From assembly GCA_003597935.1 (NCBI GenBank), contig QZJT01000050.1, positions 1 through 32,415 on the forward strand: a stretch of DNA of 32,415 nucleotides. The letters are read 5' to 3'. Both the position numbers and the translations under genes were made by a program. Shown piece by piece: positions 15,801 through 24,304 of this stretch (position 1 is its first letter; every line of letters starts with the position of its first letter). Origin of the DNA: Phycisphaerales bacterium. Lineage in GTDB: Bacteria > Planctomycetota > Phycisphaerae > UBA1845. The notes below the pieces were generated by a model. The model ran no database searches. It had not been told where the DNA came from and saw only the letters and a list, made by a program, of their open reading frames with translations.

Positions 15801-17738
15801 ATGAGACGATTCCGACTGAGTCTGCCGGCGGCCGCTCTGGCCGCGACGGGTCTGATGCTGCCCGTCGCGCTGGCGCAAACTCTGCCCAGGACCTACACGC
15901 TGGGCCGCTTCATCCCCGCCGACGTGTGGATGTACGTACACGGCGTTCACAACGAAGAACGGGCGTTCCTGGAGAAAGAATGGGGCGAGGTCTGCGACGC
16001 CTTCATGGCGTCCGGCGTGCTGGACGAATTCCAGACGCTCTTCATGTCGCAGATGAGCGAACAGGAGCGGAGCGATGCGGAGGGCGCCCTGTCCACCGCC
16101 ATCAGCCTGATCAAGCAGGTGGACTGGGCCGGCCTGACCGCCCGCGAGGTGGCGTTCGCCTATCGCCTCAATGACATCAAGATGGGGCCCAACGGGCCGG
16201 AACAGGACTTCTTCGACTACATCGCGCTCTTCCGCGGCTCGCCCGAGTCGCTGGACAAGAACACCCAGGGACTGGTGGCCATCCTCAAGCAACTCGCCGG
16301 CCTCAGCGAAGACGTGAAGCTGGAGCAGCCTGATGCCGAGAAACCGCACTGGAAACTGACCATCGCGGGTGCGCCGTTCTCCGTGCAACTGCTGCGGCGC
16401 GACGACGTCATCGGCATCTTCATGGGCAACCGCGGCGGCGACGACGTGATGCGCCTGATGTCCGGCGCCTCGGACGTGCAGTCGATCATCTCCACCGAGC
16501 GTTTCGTCACCGCCCTGGCGAAGACGACGGCGCCGGAGGACAGCGTCGCCTACTTCGACATGCGCCGCCTGATGGGGACGGTGGGCGGCTACATGGAGAT
16601 GGGCGCCAAGTCGGTCAAGGAACAGGACAACCCGGAGGCGACCGCGTGGATGGGCATGGCGGTCAAGCTGCTCGACCTGTGTGACGTGATCGACTACGTC
16701 ATCGTGACCGAGGAAACGCAGGGCAAACGGGCGCTGACGCACGAGGTGACGGTGGTGCGGGCCGACCGGATGGACTCTCCGATCATCAAGCTGGTCTCGG
16801 ATCGCAAGCCCTTTGAGAAGTTCGACACGTACATCCCGGCGGAAGCCACAGGCTTCTCGGTGGGGACGGGCATCGACCTCGAGCGGCTGTATCAGCTTCT
16901 GGTCAGCTTCGCTCGCGACCACGTGCCCGGCGGCGCCGACGGCGTCAAGAAGATGGAAACGTGGATGGCGGAGCGCGGCTTCGACCCGCAGCGGGACATC
17001 TTCAGTTGGTGGTCGGGTGAGTACGTGATGGTGTCGCTCCCCGCGGCCATGGCCACCCAGATGGGCGGCGGGGACGGCGTGCTGCTGATCCGCGTCAAGA
17101 ACGCCGAACTGGCCCGGCAGAAGATCGACGCCGGCATCACCCGGCTGCAAGCGGTGCTGGCGGAGCTGCAGCAGGCGCAGATGCTCACCATCACGCCGGC
17201 CGGCGAAGTCGAGGCGGAGGGGTTCCGGGCGATCAACTCTCCCATGATGATGATGGCGGGCGGGCTTCGGCCGGTCTTCGGGTTCACGGGCGACTGGATG
17301 ATGATCGGCACGTCGTCATCGGCGGTGAACAAGTGCCTCAAGACCGCCAGCGGCGAGGCGCCCAGCGTGCTCAAGAACGAGCGCTTCACCAGCGAAGGGA
17401 TGGTGCCGCGCGGGCCGGTCTCGTCGGCGTCGTTCAAAGACCTGAGCAATCTGGCCCACGAGATGACGCAGATGATGATGGGTTTTGCCCTGATGGGGGC
17501 GTTCGTCCAGGCGAACCCGGACATGCAGCCGGTGGGCAAGGTGCTTCAGATCCTGACCAAGCTGGGACCGGTGGTGCAGCACCTGGACTTCTTCAGTTCA
17601 CAGTCCTCCATCTCGAGGGTGGAAGGCCCCGTCTGGCGGACGGACAGCGTGATCACCTACAAGGCCACGGCCGGCGAACCGCCCAAAGCGCCCGAAAGCG
17701 CCGGCGAGAAAGGCGGTAACGGCGAAGCTTCAAGATGA
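15801..17738 (+). CDS. large exported protein of unknown function
   Basis: The protein has 645 aa. The signal peptide is clear (MRRFRLSLPAAALAATGLML, cleavage near LAQ-TLPR). The mature protein is acidic and mixed alpha/beta, with no Cys-rich or catalytic signature I recognise. It begins TYTLGRFIPADVWMYVHGV, which resembles large planctomycete proteins annotated only as hypothetical or DUF3352-like: a GRFIPADV..YV start, long helices, and repeated blocks with FxxGTGIDLERLY and GVLLIRVKNAELA. The C-terminus is a short Lys/Glu/Gly/Ala-rich tail. It is transcribed divergently from mfd and convergently with the rlmI gene. DUF3352 membership is a guess. Confidence 0.75.
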   Translation: MRRFRLSLPAAALAATGLMLPVALAQTLPRTYTLGRFIPADVWMYVHGVHNEERAFLEKEWGEVCDAFMASGVLDEFQTLFMSQMSEQERSDAEGALSTAISLIKQVDWAGLTAREVAFAYRLNDIKMGPNGPEQDFFDYIALFRGSPESLDKNTQGLVAILKQLAGLSEDVKLEQPDAEKPHWKLTIAGAPFSVQLLRRDDVIGIFMGNRGGDDVMRLMSGASDVQSIISTERFVTALAKTTAPEDSVAYFDMRRLMGTVGGYMEMGAKSVKEQDNPEATAWMGMAVKLLDLCDVIDYVIVTEETQGKRALTHEVTVVRADRMDSPIIKLVSDRKPFEKFDTYIPAEATGFSVGTGIDLERLYQLLVSFARDHVPGGADGVKKMETWMAERGFDPQRDIFSWWSGEYVMVSLPAAMATQMGGGDGVLLIRVKNAELARQKIDAGITRLQAVLAELQQAQMLTITPAGEVEAEGFRAINSPMMMMAGGLRPVFGFTGDWMMIGTSSSAVNKCLKTASGEAPSVLKNERFTSEGMVPRGPVSSASFKDLSNLAHEMTQMMMGFALMGAFVQANPDMQPVGKVLQILTKLGPVVQHLDFFSSQSSISRVEGPVWRTDSVITYKATAGEPPKAPESAGEKGGNGEASR

Positions 17739-17776
17739 TTCGCCGCGGCGAGCCGGCGATCAGCGTGCCCGGCCAC

Positions 17777-19174
17777 CTACGGCACCCGCAGCCACAGCGC
17801 CTTGAGGTAGGCGGTTTCGGGACAGTTGTCGGCCACCGGGTGATCGGCGGCCGCCGCCGACGCGGCCAGCAGTTGCAGCCGCCGGCCGGCCCGGCGGCCG
17901 GCCCGGAAGACCACGTCGCGAAACGTGGGCTCGCTCACCAGCCCGCTGCAACTGCACGTAAGCAGCAGCCCCCCGGGTCGAAGGACCTGGCAGGCGAGCA
18001 CGTTCAGATCGTGATACTTGCGCAGTGCGTCGTCCACGTCGCGGCGCGTGAGCGCCAGCTTGGGCGGATCGAGCACGATGGCGTCGTAGAGAGCGCCGTT
18101 GCCGTGCATCTGCCGCAGGTAGGGAAAGGCGTCGGCGTGGACGTGCTTGATGCGCGTCTGGTTTAGGTTGGCGTTGTCGCGGGCCAGCGCCAGGGCCGTC
18201 TCATCCAGGTCCACGCTGGTGACTTCGCTCGCCCCCCCCAGCAGCTTCGCACAAAGCCCGAAGCCGCCGCTGTAGCAGCAGCAGTCGAGCACGGCGGCAT
18301 CGCGGCAGAACCCGGCGAAGCGGCGGCGGTTGTCGCGCTGGTCGCAGAAGAAGCCGGTCTTGTGCCCGCCGGTCAGATCCACGCGGTAACGCACGCCGTG
18401 CTCGCGGATAATCGTCGTCGAGGGCGGGGCCGGCTCGACCGAGAATCCTTCGAGCGCGGCCGAGCGCTCGTCGGCGCGGATGACGAATCGCCACGCGGCC
18501 GGTTCGGCTGCCCCGGGCGCGCCGCCCGCCCCGGCAGCCCCGCCGTGACCAGGATCTTGCGCCGGCAGCGAGCCGCGGGCTTCCGCCCGCGCGTATGCGC
18601 CATCCTTGACGCGGCCCCGAACCACAGACGGTGAGTGATGCCGATCCATCCGCGTCGGCGGGCCGAGCAGGTCTGCGAGCGTTTTCAGCAGCATGTCCGC
18701 CCGCTGCTGCATCCCCAGGGCGAAGACCTCCGCCACCAGACAGTTCGCGTAGCGCTCGATCACGATCCCGCTGAGCCCGTCCCCTTCGGCGTGAACGAGC
18801 CGGTACGCGTCGGTCACGTCGTCCAGCCGCAGCATCCGCCGCAGTTCAACCGCGGCTGCGAGCCGCTCCCGCCAGAACGCGTCGTCCACGGCCACGTCGC
18901 CGAAAGTCAACATGCGCAGGGCGATTTCGGAGCGCGGGTTGAAAAGACCCCGGCCGAAAAGATCGCCGCGCTTGTCATAAACCTGCACCACGTCGCCCGG
19001 CCGCGCCGCCGCATCGACCGTGCGGATCATCCGCCTGTAGATGAACGGATGAAACGTCGCCGAGCGAAGCTGCACCCAGGGGGAGACGGTGTCGCGAGGG
19101 GGCTGGATGGCGGGGGGTTCGGAAGGGTGACGCATCGCGCCACTGTCGCGGGTCGCCAGTTGTCGTGCAAGCAT
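17777..19174 (-). CDS. rlmI: RlmI-type 23S rRNA (cytosine-C5) methyltransferase, class I SAM-dependent
   Basis: The protein has 465 aa. An N-terminal PUA-like part (GDVVQVYDKRGDLFGRGLFNP) is followed by the middle domain (YRLVHAEGDGLSGIVIERY) and the Rossmann methyltransferase: GGHKTGFFCDQRDNR, SAM motif I VLDCCCYSGGFGLCAKLLG, acidic motif VTSVDLDETAL and motif IV DAIVLDPPKLA. The late Cys motif LLLTCSCSG holds the catalytic Cys for C5 methylation. RlmI methylates C1962 in E. coli; equivalence of site is inferred. Between LLGPPTRMD and RSAALEGF there are about 50 extra residues, low in complexity, including ARAEARGSLPAQDP encoded by a REP-like element. Family proteins have only a few residues there. 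The start at 19174 is uncertain; 19135 is possible. Confidence 0.88.
   Translation of the reverse strand: MLARQLATRDSGAMRHPSEPPAIQPPRDTVSPWVQLRSATFHPFIYRRMIRTVDAAARPGDVVQVYDKRGDLFGRGLFNPRSEIALRMLTFGDVAVDDAFWRERLAAAVELRRMLRLDDVTDAYRLVHAEGDGLSGIVIERYANCLVAEVFALGMQQRADMLLKTLADLLGPPTRMDRHHSPSVVRGRVKDGAYARAEARGSLPAQDPGHGGAAGAGGAPGAAEPAAWRFVIRADERSAALEGFSVEPAPPSTTIIREHGVRYRVDLTGGHKTGFFCDQRDNRRRFAGFCRDAAVLDCCCYSGGFGLCAKLLGGASEVTSVDLDETALALARDNANLNQTRIKHVHADAFPYLRQMHGNGALYDAIVLDPPKLALTRRDVDDALRKYHDLNVLACQVLRPGGLLLTCSCSGLVSEPTFRDVVFRAGRRAGRRLQLLAASAAAADHPVADNCPETAYLKALWLRVP
18561..18593 (-). repeat. 33-nt REP-like element in frame inside rlmI
   Basis: The coding strand carries a 33-nt sequence whose core is GAAGCCCGCGGCTCGCTGCC. 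It matches 27857-27889 in 32 of 33 positions. The element starts with a hairpin (GCGGGC-GGAA-GCCCGC). In rlmI it lies within a loop insertion absent from ordinary RlmI proteins; the other copy is intergenic. Confidence 0.9.
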
Positions 19175-19245
19175 GGCCTCGATGCCCGGCGACCGCGCGC
19201 GGACGCGAAGCCGTGGCCGCGCGGCAGCGAGAGACGGCGACGGCC

Positions 19246-22140
19246 CTACCGTGTGCTGTCGAAGTCGCCCTCGTCCGTCCGTTGGCCATACGGCTTCAGG
19301 TCGTAATCGTCCGCCGGAACTTCGTAGTCGCTCGGAACGACGTAGGCGATGATCCTGTCCGTTCCGTACCCGCTGACGTTCACCTCATTGCTCTGGTTTC
19401 CTCCCAGAAGCTGAATCTTGTCGCCGCTCTTGCCGACGACGAAACCGACGTGCCCCTTGGTACACGCACACCCACAATCCGCCGGCTCCAGACACCGCGA
19501 CGCCTTCTGGCAGCGCGAACCTTCCGTGCAGCCGCTGCAATCCGCGGATTGTTGATGCCACTTGATCGATGCTATCGCCCCGAATGCCGGCGCTGCCAGC
19601 CGCCTGCCCCAGGCCGCCCAGGAGATCGCCATGGCGCTGTCCGTGCCCGTTCGGCCCGTCTGCTTCATGACCCAATTCACGAAGGCCGAGCACCACGGCG
19701 TCTCGTCTTCCTCTGCATCGGACGTACCCTGGAGCGACGTGCTTCGAAGGTACTCGAGGACGCGCTCGTTGTGCTCGTCTCCGGAAACCTCCTTCACGCC
19801 TATCTCACCACGGGCAATACGAATCCACGGCGGCTCGGATGATCGACTGGGATCCCCCCCGTCCGGGCTGGATTCGACGGCGCCATACACGGTGGCCCAG
19901 CGCTCCAGCAGCGCCACGGGGTTGTAGTGCCAGACCTTTTTCGTGCCCGGCAGCGGGACGGAGCGGCCGGCCGCCTCGTCCCACCACAAATACGGCGCGA
20001 TTCGCTCCTTGAGTTGGCTTGTGCGCCATCGATCGCAGACGTTCTTCAGTTGCGGCAGCGCCACGTCGAGGTCGATGCCCCACTCGATCACGAACTGGCA
20101 CGCCCACTGCCGCAGCCGCGCCGCGTCCGGGTCGCTGGCGAAGAAGTTCTCGACCTCCTCCTTGCTGAGCACGTCGTCCGAACCGAACCACTCCTGCTCG
20201 ATCATCTCCATGATCTGCCGGCAGTCCATGTTGTAGTTTTCGTCTGCGTCGACCGCCTGCGGCCAGCTCGGCATCAGGTTCTCTTCCGAGAATATCTCCC
20301 AATGAATGAGTCCGTCGCGATAGTCCGGCGAACCGTACTCCCCCACCGTCCACAGTGGATCGCCCGCTTTGACCCGTACCGGCCCGTCCGGCTCACCGAC
20401 GCAAACCACGCCGCCGGCGCGCAGCTTCTCGACGAGTTCGGCATTCAGCGTCGTCGCCGTAGTGGTTTCCACCCACTCCGCCTGCGCCGGAATCCACCCC
20501 GTCCGCGCGGCGTTGGCGTTGTCACCGCCGGTCACCTGAACGTATTGCCAATTGTAGCCGCCGACCTTCGCCGCCGCGGGCGCCGGGTCGATCACCATGA
20601 GTTCGGCGCCTCTGGCCAGTTTCACGAAAGGCTGCGACTCGTCCGGCAGGTCGCGCATCGGGAGGTTCGGCACATTCGTCCTGAAGCCCGCGGGGCCGGA
20701 GGTGCGCAGCCACTCAATCCCGGCGAGGGCGGCGTTCGCCTCCTCGATCCGCTCAGGGTTGAGGTGCATGTAGAGCGAGTACCAGGTCTTGCGGTCGCTG
20801 TCGGCAAACGCGGACGGACCGCCGGCGTGAATCGGCTTGAGCCACTCCTTCTTGAAGGCGACGTATCCGTCCTTGCCGATCAAAGATGCGTCCTGCGTTT
20901 GAAGGCCGGTCATCGGAAGCCATTCATAGCCGTCCTTGCTGACGGCGTCGCCGTCACGAGGCGCCAGTCGGTCGCCCTGTACCAGCTTGCCGTAGCTTTC
21001 AGCGCCGCCGGCCTCGGGCCGGAAATTCAAGTTGCTCGTCAGCACCTGGTATTCCGTGACGGGGCCCTGGTTGATCTGGTTGAGCACCGCCCCGGCGATC
21101 TCATGTTTGAGCAGGATGAAGTTGACGCTGCCGTAGTGGCCGTGGCCCTGGGCTTCGTCCTCGAACAGCCGAGCCGCCACCAGCTCCCCCGCTGCGCAGG
21201 CGTGGACCAGCGCCTCGCCCCGCCTGGCGTGGACGTGCAGGCCGCCGTGCCAGACGGTGTTCGTTCCGAAAGGGAAATAGCCGCCCTTGTACTGCCGCTC
21301 GGTGTGCTCGTAATAGCGCGCCGCGTGGGCGCTGTCGACCGCCAGGCTCCCGTTCAGGCGGATGGGATAGCCGTAGCCCGAATCGGCCGGGAGCAGGTAT
21401 TCGCCTTCGACCAGCGTATAGATGACCGGCCGCGTCCCATCGACGGGCGGCACGGGCACACCCGGCGATTCGTTCTCGATCGATCCGACGATCGAGGCGT
21501 CGCGCTCCACCAGCGCGATGAACTCGCGGTAGTTGTCCCAGCCCAGCAGGACCTGGCAGCCTTCGGACCAGGACGACGCGCTGGTGTCGTACTCGCCGCC
21601 GTAGTGAACGTTGATGGTGGCATTGTCCTCGACGCCTTCGCCCGCGTCCGCGGTCCGGTTCCGATCGACCGAATCGCGCAGGATCTGGACCGTCGGATGG
21701 GGATTGAGCGCGCGGTATTGATACGTGTTGCCGCCCGCCGGATCATAGCGCCCGGCCTCGTGAAGCTTCTTGCGCGTCAACGTCTTTTTGTGCGTCGCCA
21801 GCTTGTACTTGTGCTGGCCGAGCACCAGCAGCGCCGTTCCACCGGCCGACTCGCCGTACTCCGTCGAGATGACGAACGTCCTGACCCGCTTCTGCCCCCC
21901 CTCGTCCTTCCATATGACGAACAGCGCGTCGTCGTACCGCTCGTTCGTACTCTCGACCGGCTGTCCATCCGCAAAGCCGCGCGCCGCCAGCAGATTGACC
22001 CGGCAGGGATCCTCCTGAAACGCGTAGACGGCGTCGCCCTCGTGGCCGAATCGCCGCTGCGCCCGTTCCCAGACCGACTTCAGGTGATCGTAGAGCCGCT
22101 CCTCGCTCCCACCGGTGTATTCATCCAGGTTGAAGGCCAT
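19246..22140 (-). CDS. multidomain peptidoglycan-active protein (transpeptidase-like, M23-like, SH3b pair, TIGR02594/NlpC-P60-like)
   Basis: The protein has 964 aa and no signal peptide. Part 1 (about 90-215) ends with INVHYGG and SWSEGCQV (His179, Cys195), a His/Cys signature like that of L,D-transpeptidase-like or phage/T6SS cell-wall domains. Part 2 is a split M23-like fold: WHGGLHVHARRGEALVHAC (297-315), WYSLYMHL (453-460), and VKAGDPLWTVGEYG with IHWEIF (590-616). Two SH3-like segments are inserted (about 370-433 and 486-557). Two usual zinc ligands appear replaced, so this part may not be catalytic. Part 3 (770-940) is a CHAP/NlpC-P60-like domain of the TIGR02594 type with PWCSAFVNW (Cys817), GHVGFVV (His897) and LLGGNQSN. 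A seven-Cys insertion (868-892) lies just before the His. The ATG at 22140 was preferred to one 36 nt upstream; it follows the LysM gene by 10 nt. Confidence 0.85.
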   Translation of the reverse strand: MAFNLDEYTGGSEERLYDHLKSVWERAQRRFGHEGDAVYAFQEDPCRVNLLAARGFADGQPVESTNERYDDALFVIWKDEGGQKRVRTFVISTEYGESAGGTALLVLGQHKYKLATHKKTLTRKKLHEAGRYDPAGGNTYQYRALNPHPTVQILRDSVDRNRTADAGEGVEDNATINVHYGGEYDTSASSWSEGCQVLLGWDNYREFIALVERDASIVGSIENESPGVPVPPVDGTRPVIYTLVEGEYLLPADSGYGYPIRLNGSLAVDSAHAARYYEHTERQYKGGYFPFGTNTVWHGGLHVHARRGEALVHACAAGELVAARLFEDEAQGHGHYGSVNFILLKHEIAGAVLNQINQGPVTEYQVLTSNLNFRPEAGGAESYGKLVQGDRLAPRDGDAVSKDGYEWLPMTGLQTQDASLIGKDGYVAFKKEWLKPIHAGGPSAFADSDRKTWYSLYMHLNPERIEEANAALAGIEWLRTSGPAGFRTNVPNLPMRDLPDESQPFVKLARGAELMVIDPAPAAAKVGGYNWQYVQVTGGDNANAARTGWIPAQAEWVETTTATTLNAELVEKLRAGGVVCVGEPDGPVRVKAGDPLWTVGEYGSPDYRDGLIHWEIFSEENLMPSWPQAVDADENYNMDCRQIMEMIEQEWFGSDDVLSKEEVENFFASDPDAARLRQWACQFVIEWGIDLDVALPQLKNVCDRWRTSQLKERIAPYLWWDEAAGRSVPLPGTKKVWHYNPVALLERWATVYGAVESSPDGGDPSRSSEPPWIRIARGEIGVKEVSGDEHNERVLEYLRSTSLQGTSDAEEDETPWCSAFVNWVMKQTGRTGTDSAMAISWAAWGRRLAAPAFGAIASIKWHQQSADCSGCTEGSRCQKASRCLEPADCGCACTKGHVGFVVGKSGDKIQLLGGNQSNEVNVSGYGTDRIIAYVVPSDYEVPADDYDLKPYGQRTDEGDFDSTR

Positions 22141-22150
22141 CGGAGCACCG

Positions 22151-23068
22151 TCAGATCGAAAACTCCCATTCCACAAGCCTGGTCGGCGTCAGTTTCCGGA
22201 CGCGGACCGTGTGCATCCGATCCGTCGCCAGGCCCGGCAGCGACCAAGGCCGCGGGATGTACACGATGCCCGGCTCGTCGTCGCTGGTGAAGACATAGTT
22301 TCTCCCGTCCACCGTTTTCCTCGTACAGCCGACGTCGTCGCGCAGGTGCTGGTTGATCCGGTCGGGAACCGACGTGCCCCAGTTGAACTGCGCCAACGCC
22401 TGCCACGTGAGCCCGGCCCCTTCGGCCAGGGAGGCGATCGTCTCCCCCGTCCGGACCTTGTGCGCTTCGATCTGGGCGATCCATTTCGGCGCCGGTCCAT
22501 CCACCTCCGCTTTGCGGGCCTCTGCCCCGGGCCTTTCCGCCGCCGTGCCGCCCGTGTTGAGGGTTGCGGCCCCCTCCATGCCCCCGTTCGATTCGCCGGA
22601 CGACGGCGACTCGCCCATATCCACGAAGTCCAGTGTAGTCTCGACGTGCGCGCCCGCGAATTCCGACGACACGTCGACGCCTCCCCGGTCCACGTCCTGC
22701 ACCTCGACGATTCCGTCCGGACCGGTGGCCGCTTTGCGCTCCTGCCCGTTCGACGGGCCTACGTTCAGTTCCACGTTTGCGACCGGCGACCCGGTCGGGT
22801 CATCGACGACGCGAATCGCAATCCAAGGCGTCGCTGGCCAGCCCAGCCTGCGGAAGACGTGACGCTCGTGCGTCTGGCAAGACTCCTGTCGCGGCCGGAC
22901 GTCCGGGATGACGAGCACGTCGCCCTCTACAAGGGCGATGGGACGGCCGCGTAAATCGCGGATCGTCGCGTTGGCAGGGTCGTTCCAGATCGTCTGCGGA
23001 TGGTGGCCGCGCCGCATCGCGACGTCATGAAGGGTCTCCCCCGGAAAGAGGCGATGGCTGACGGACAT
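22151..23068 (-). CDS. double-LysM protein with carboxypeptidase-regulatory-like insert
   Basis: The protein has 305 aa and no signal peptide. The N-terminal LysM-like module (residues 4-56) has SHRLFPGETLHDVAMRRG, QTIWNDPANA and VEGDVLVIPD, the version with 'TIWNDPANA' that often sits next to contractile injection genes. A beta-sandwich follows at about 82-135 (IRVVDDPTGSPVANVELNVG, TGPDGIVEVQDV), resembling carboxypeptidase-regulatory or Ig-like domains. A Gly/Ser/Glu-rich linker (150-190) leads to a second, divergent LysM (203-272: HKVRTGETIASLAEGAGL, GIVYIPRPW). LysM binds peptidoglycan N-acetylglucosamine. The ATG at 23068 starts exactly at the LysM; upstream in-frame residues look like noise. 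It is the first gene of a tight pair with the peptidoglycan enzyme. Confidence 0.82.
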   Translation of the reverse strand: MSVSHRLFPGETLHDVAMRRGHHPQTIWNDPANATIRDLRGRPIALVEGDVLVIPDVRPRQESCQTHERHVFRRLGWPATPWIAIRVVDDPTGSPVANVELNVGPSNGQERKAATGPDGIVEVQDVDRGGVDVSSEFAGAHVETTLDFVDMGESPSSGESNGGMEGAATLNTGGTAAERPGAEARKAEVDGPAPKWIAQIEAHKVRTGETIASLAEGAGLTWQALAQFNWGTSVPDRINQHLRDDVGCTRKTVDGRNYVFTSDDEPGIVYIPRPWSLPGLATDRMHTVRVRKLTPTRLVEWEFSI

Positions 23069-23222
23069 GCACTCGGTTCCAGAGCGTGGACGTCTCGAAG
23101 TCCCGAAACGCCGGCAGCGTACTTCTCCCGCCCCCACCCGGTCAACTTGTCAACGCGGAGACGCCTCACCCCAGCCGCCGAGCCGGCGCCGGGCGGTCCG
23201 CGGGACCAGCCGCCCATGCGTA

Positions 23223-24029
23223 CTACGGCAGCAGCAGTCCCGGCCAGATGCGTTCCACCATCCAGATCATCGCCGGCGGCAGGAACAGCCCCGGGAGCAG
23301 GTCGGCCACCGGGATCTTCTTGACGTCCAGGATCATCAGTGCATTGCCCAGCATGACGACGCCGCCGACCGTGGTCATCATGTTGCGGGCCACCTCGTGC
23401 AGAGGGTCGGTCACGAAAAACGCCAGCAGCGACAGCCCCCCCTGAAACACCAGGACCGTGATGACGCTCAGCCCGACGCCCCACCCCATCGACGCAGCCA
23501 GCGCCATCGAGCAGAAGCCGTCCAGCACCGCTTTGATGTACAGATAGCTCGGGTCGGCGTCCGCGCCGTTGCGCAGACAGCCCAGCAGCGTCAGCGGCCC
23601 GACGCAGAAGATGACGCTGGCGGTCAGGAACCCTTCAGCGAAACGGTGTGCGCCGGCCGCGTCCGCCGAGCCGCTGAACCGCCGGTGTACCCAGCCGCCG
23701 AACGCCTCGATGCGTTCGTGCAGCCGCAAGACCGACCCGATCAGGCCGCCGATCACCAGCGACGCGATCATCACCATGGCCAGGCGGGCGCCGTACGTCT
23801 GTGGAGCGACGCTGATCTGGCCGCGGAACGTCTCGACCGTACTGGCGAATTGCAGCACGGCCGCGTCAACGCCGAGCGCCACCGTCATCAGCCCCAGGCA
23901 GCTCAGCACGATCTGCTGATACCGCTGCGGCATCCGCGTCGCCACCGTCAGGCCCAGCGTTGTTCCGCCGGTGACGGTAGCGGCGTTGATGAGCGTGCCG
24001 TTCAGCACCGACCAGAGTTGAAGCCACAT
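23223..24029 (-). CDS. DUF554 family integral membrane protein
   Basis: The protein has 268 aa, with about six to seven hydrophobic segments spread along its length. Family hallmarks are an N-terminal GTLINAATVTGGTTLGL, a mid GGLIGSVLRLHERIEAFG and FAEGFLTASVIFCVGPLTLLG, and a late KAVLDGFCSMALAASMGWGVGLS. These match the DUF554 (YqgA-type) family of putative transporters with no settled substrate. The ATG at 24029 is preferred; a GTG directly upstream (24032) is in frame. It sits 155 nt upstream of the LysM gene on the same strand, probably a separate unit. Confidence 0.88.
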   Translation of the reverse strand: MWLQLWSVLNGTLINAATVTGGTTLGLTVATRMPQRYQQIVLSCLGLMTVALGVDAAVLQFASTVETFRGQISVAPQTYGARLAMVMIASLVIGGLIGSVLRLHERIEAFGGWVHRRFSGSADAAGAHRFAEGFLTASVIFCVGPLTLLGCLRNGADADPSYLYIKAVLDGFCSMALAASMGWGVGLSVITVLVFQGGLSLLAFFVTDPLHEVARNMMTTVGGVVMLGNALMILDVKKIPVADLLPGLFLPPAMIWMVERIWPGLLLP

Positions 24030-24304
24030 CACCGCCGGTCCATGCGCCGGTCCGAAGGCCCGACCAGCCCGCTCACGCGAGCCGCGAAGGCACGGCCCCG
24101 GCGGCTACGCTGATAACGTCCCGGCGCGCAGCGGTCAAAGAGGGTGGCCATGAATCGCGCACGGTGATATAGGGTGGCGCCACGAATCGTGGATCGGGGT
24201 GAAACAGGGTGAGGCCCCGCACGGATCGTACACGTGTTCGACAGGGGGCCGATTCTCGCGTCGCCGGACGTTTTCCGTGGATCGCCCGAAGGAGGCGTTG
24301 CCGC
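24030..24304. promoter_or_regulatory. divergent promoter region between DUF554 and saccharopine dehydrogenase-like genes
   Basis: This is a 275-nt divergent spacer. It contains AGGGTGGC at 24141-24148 and 24171-24178 and a near-perfect palindrome CCACGA-A-TCGTGG at 24180-24192, which could be an operator. A strong AAGGAGG at 24289-24295 serves the downstream gene. No clear -35/-10 pair was found. Confidence 0.4.

Noticed and set aside
19927-22290. Long + strand open frame of about 787 codons
   Set aside because: It is antisense to the multidomain peptidoglycan protein, has an Arg/Val/Ala/His-rich composition and no domain; it is a by-product of high GC content.
19246-23068. Calling a complete type VI or extracellular contractile injection locus
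   Set aside because: Only a LysM protein and a peptidoglycan enzyme are present; no sheath, tube, baseplate, VgrG or ATPase gene is visible.
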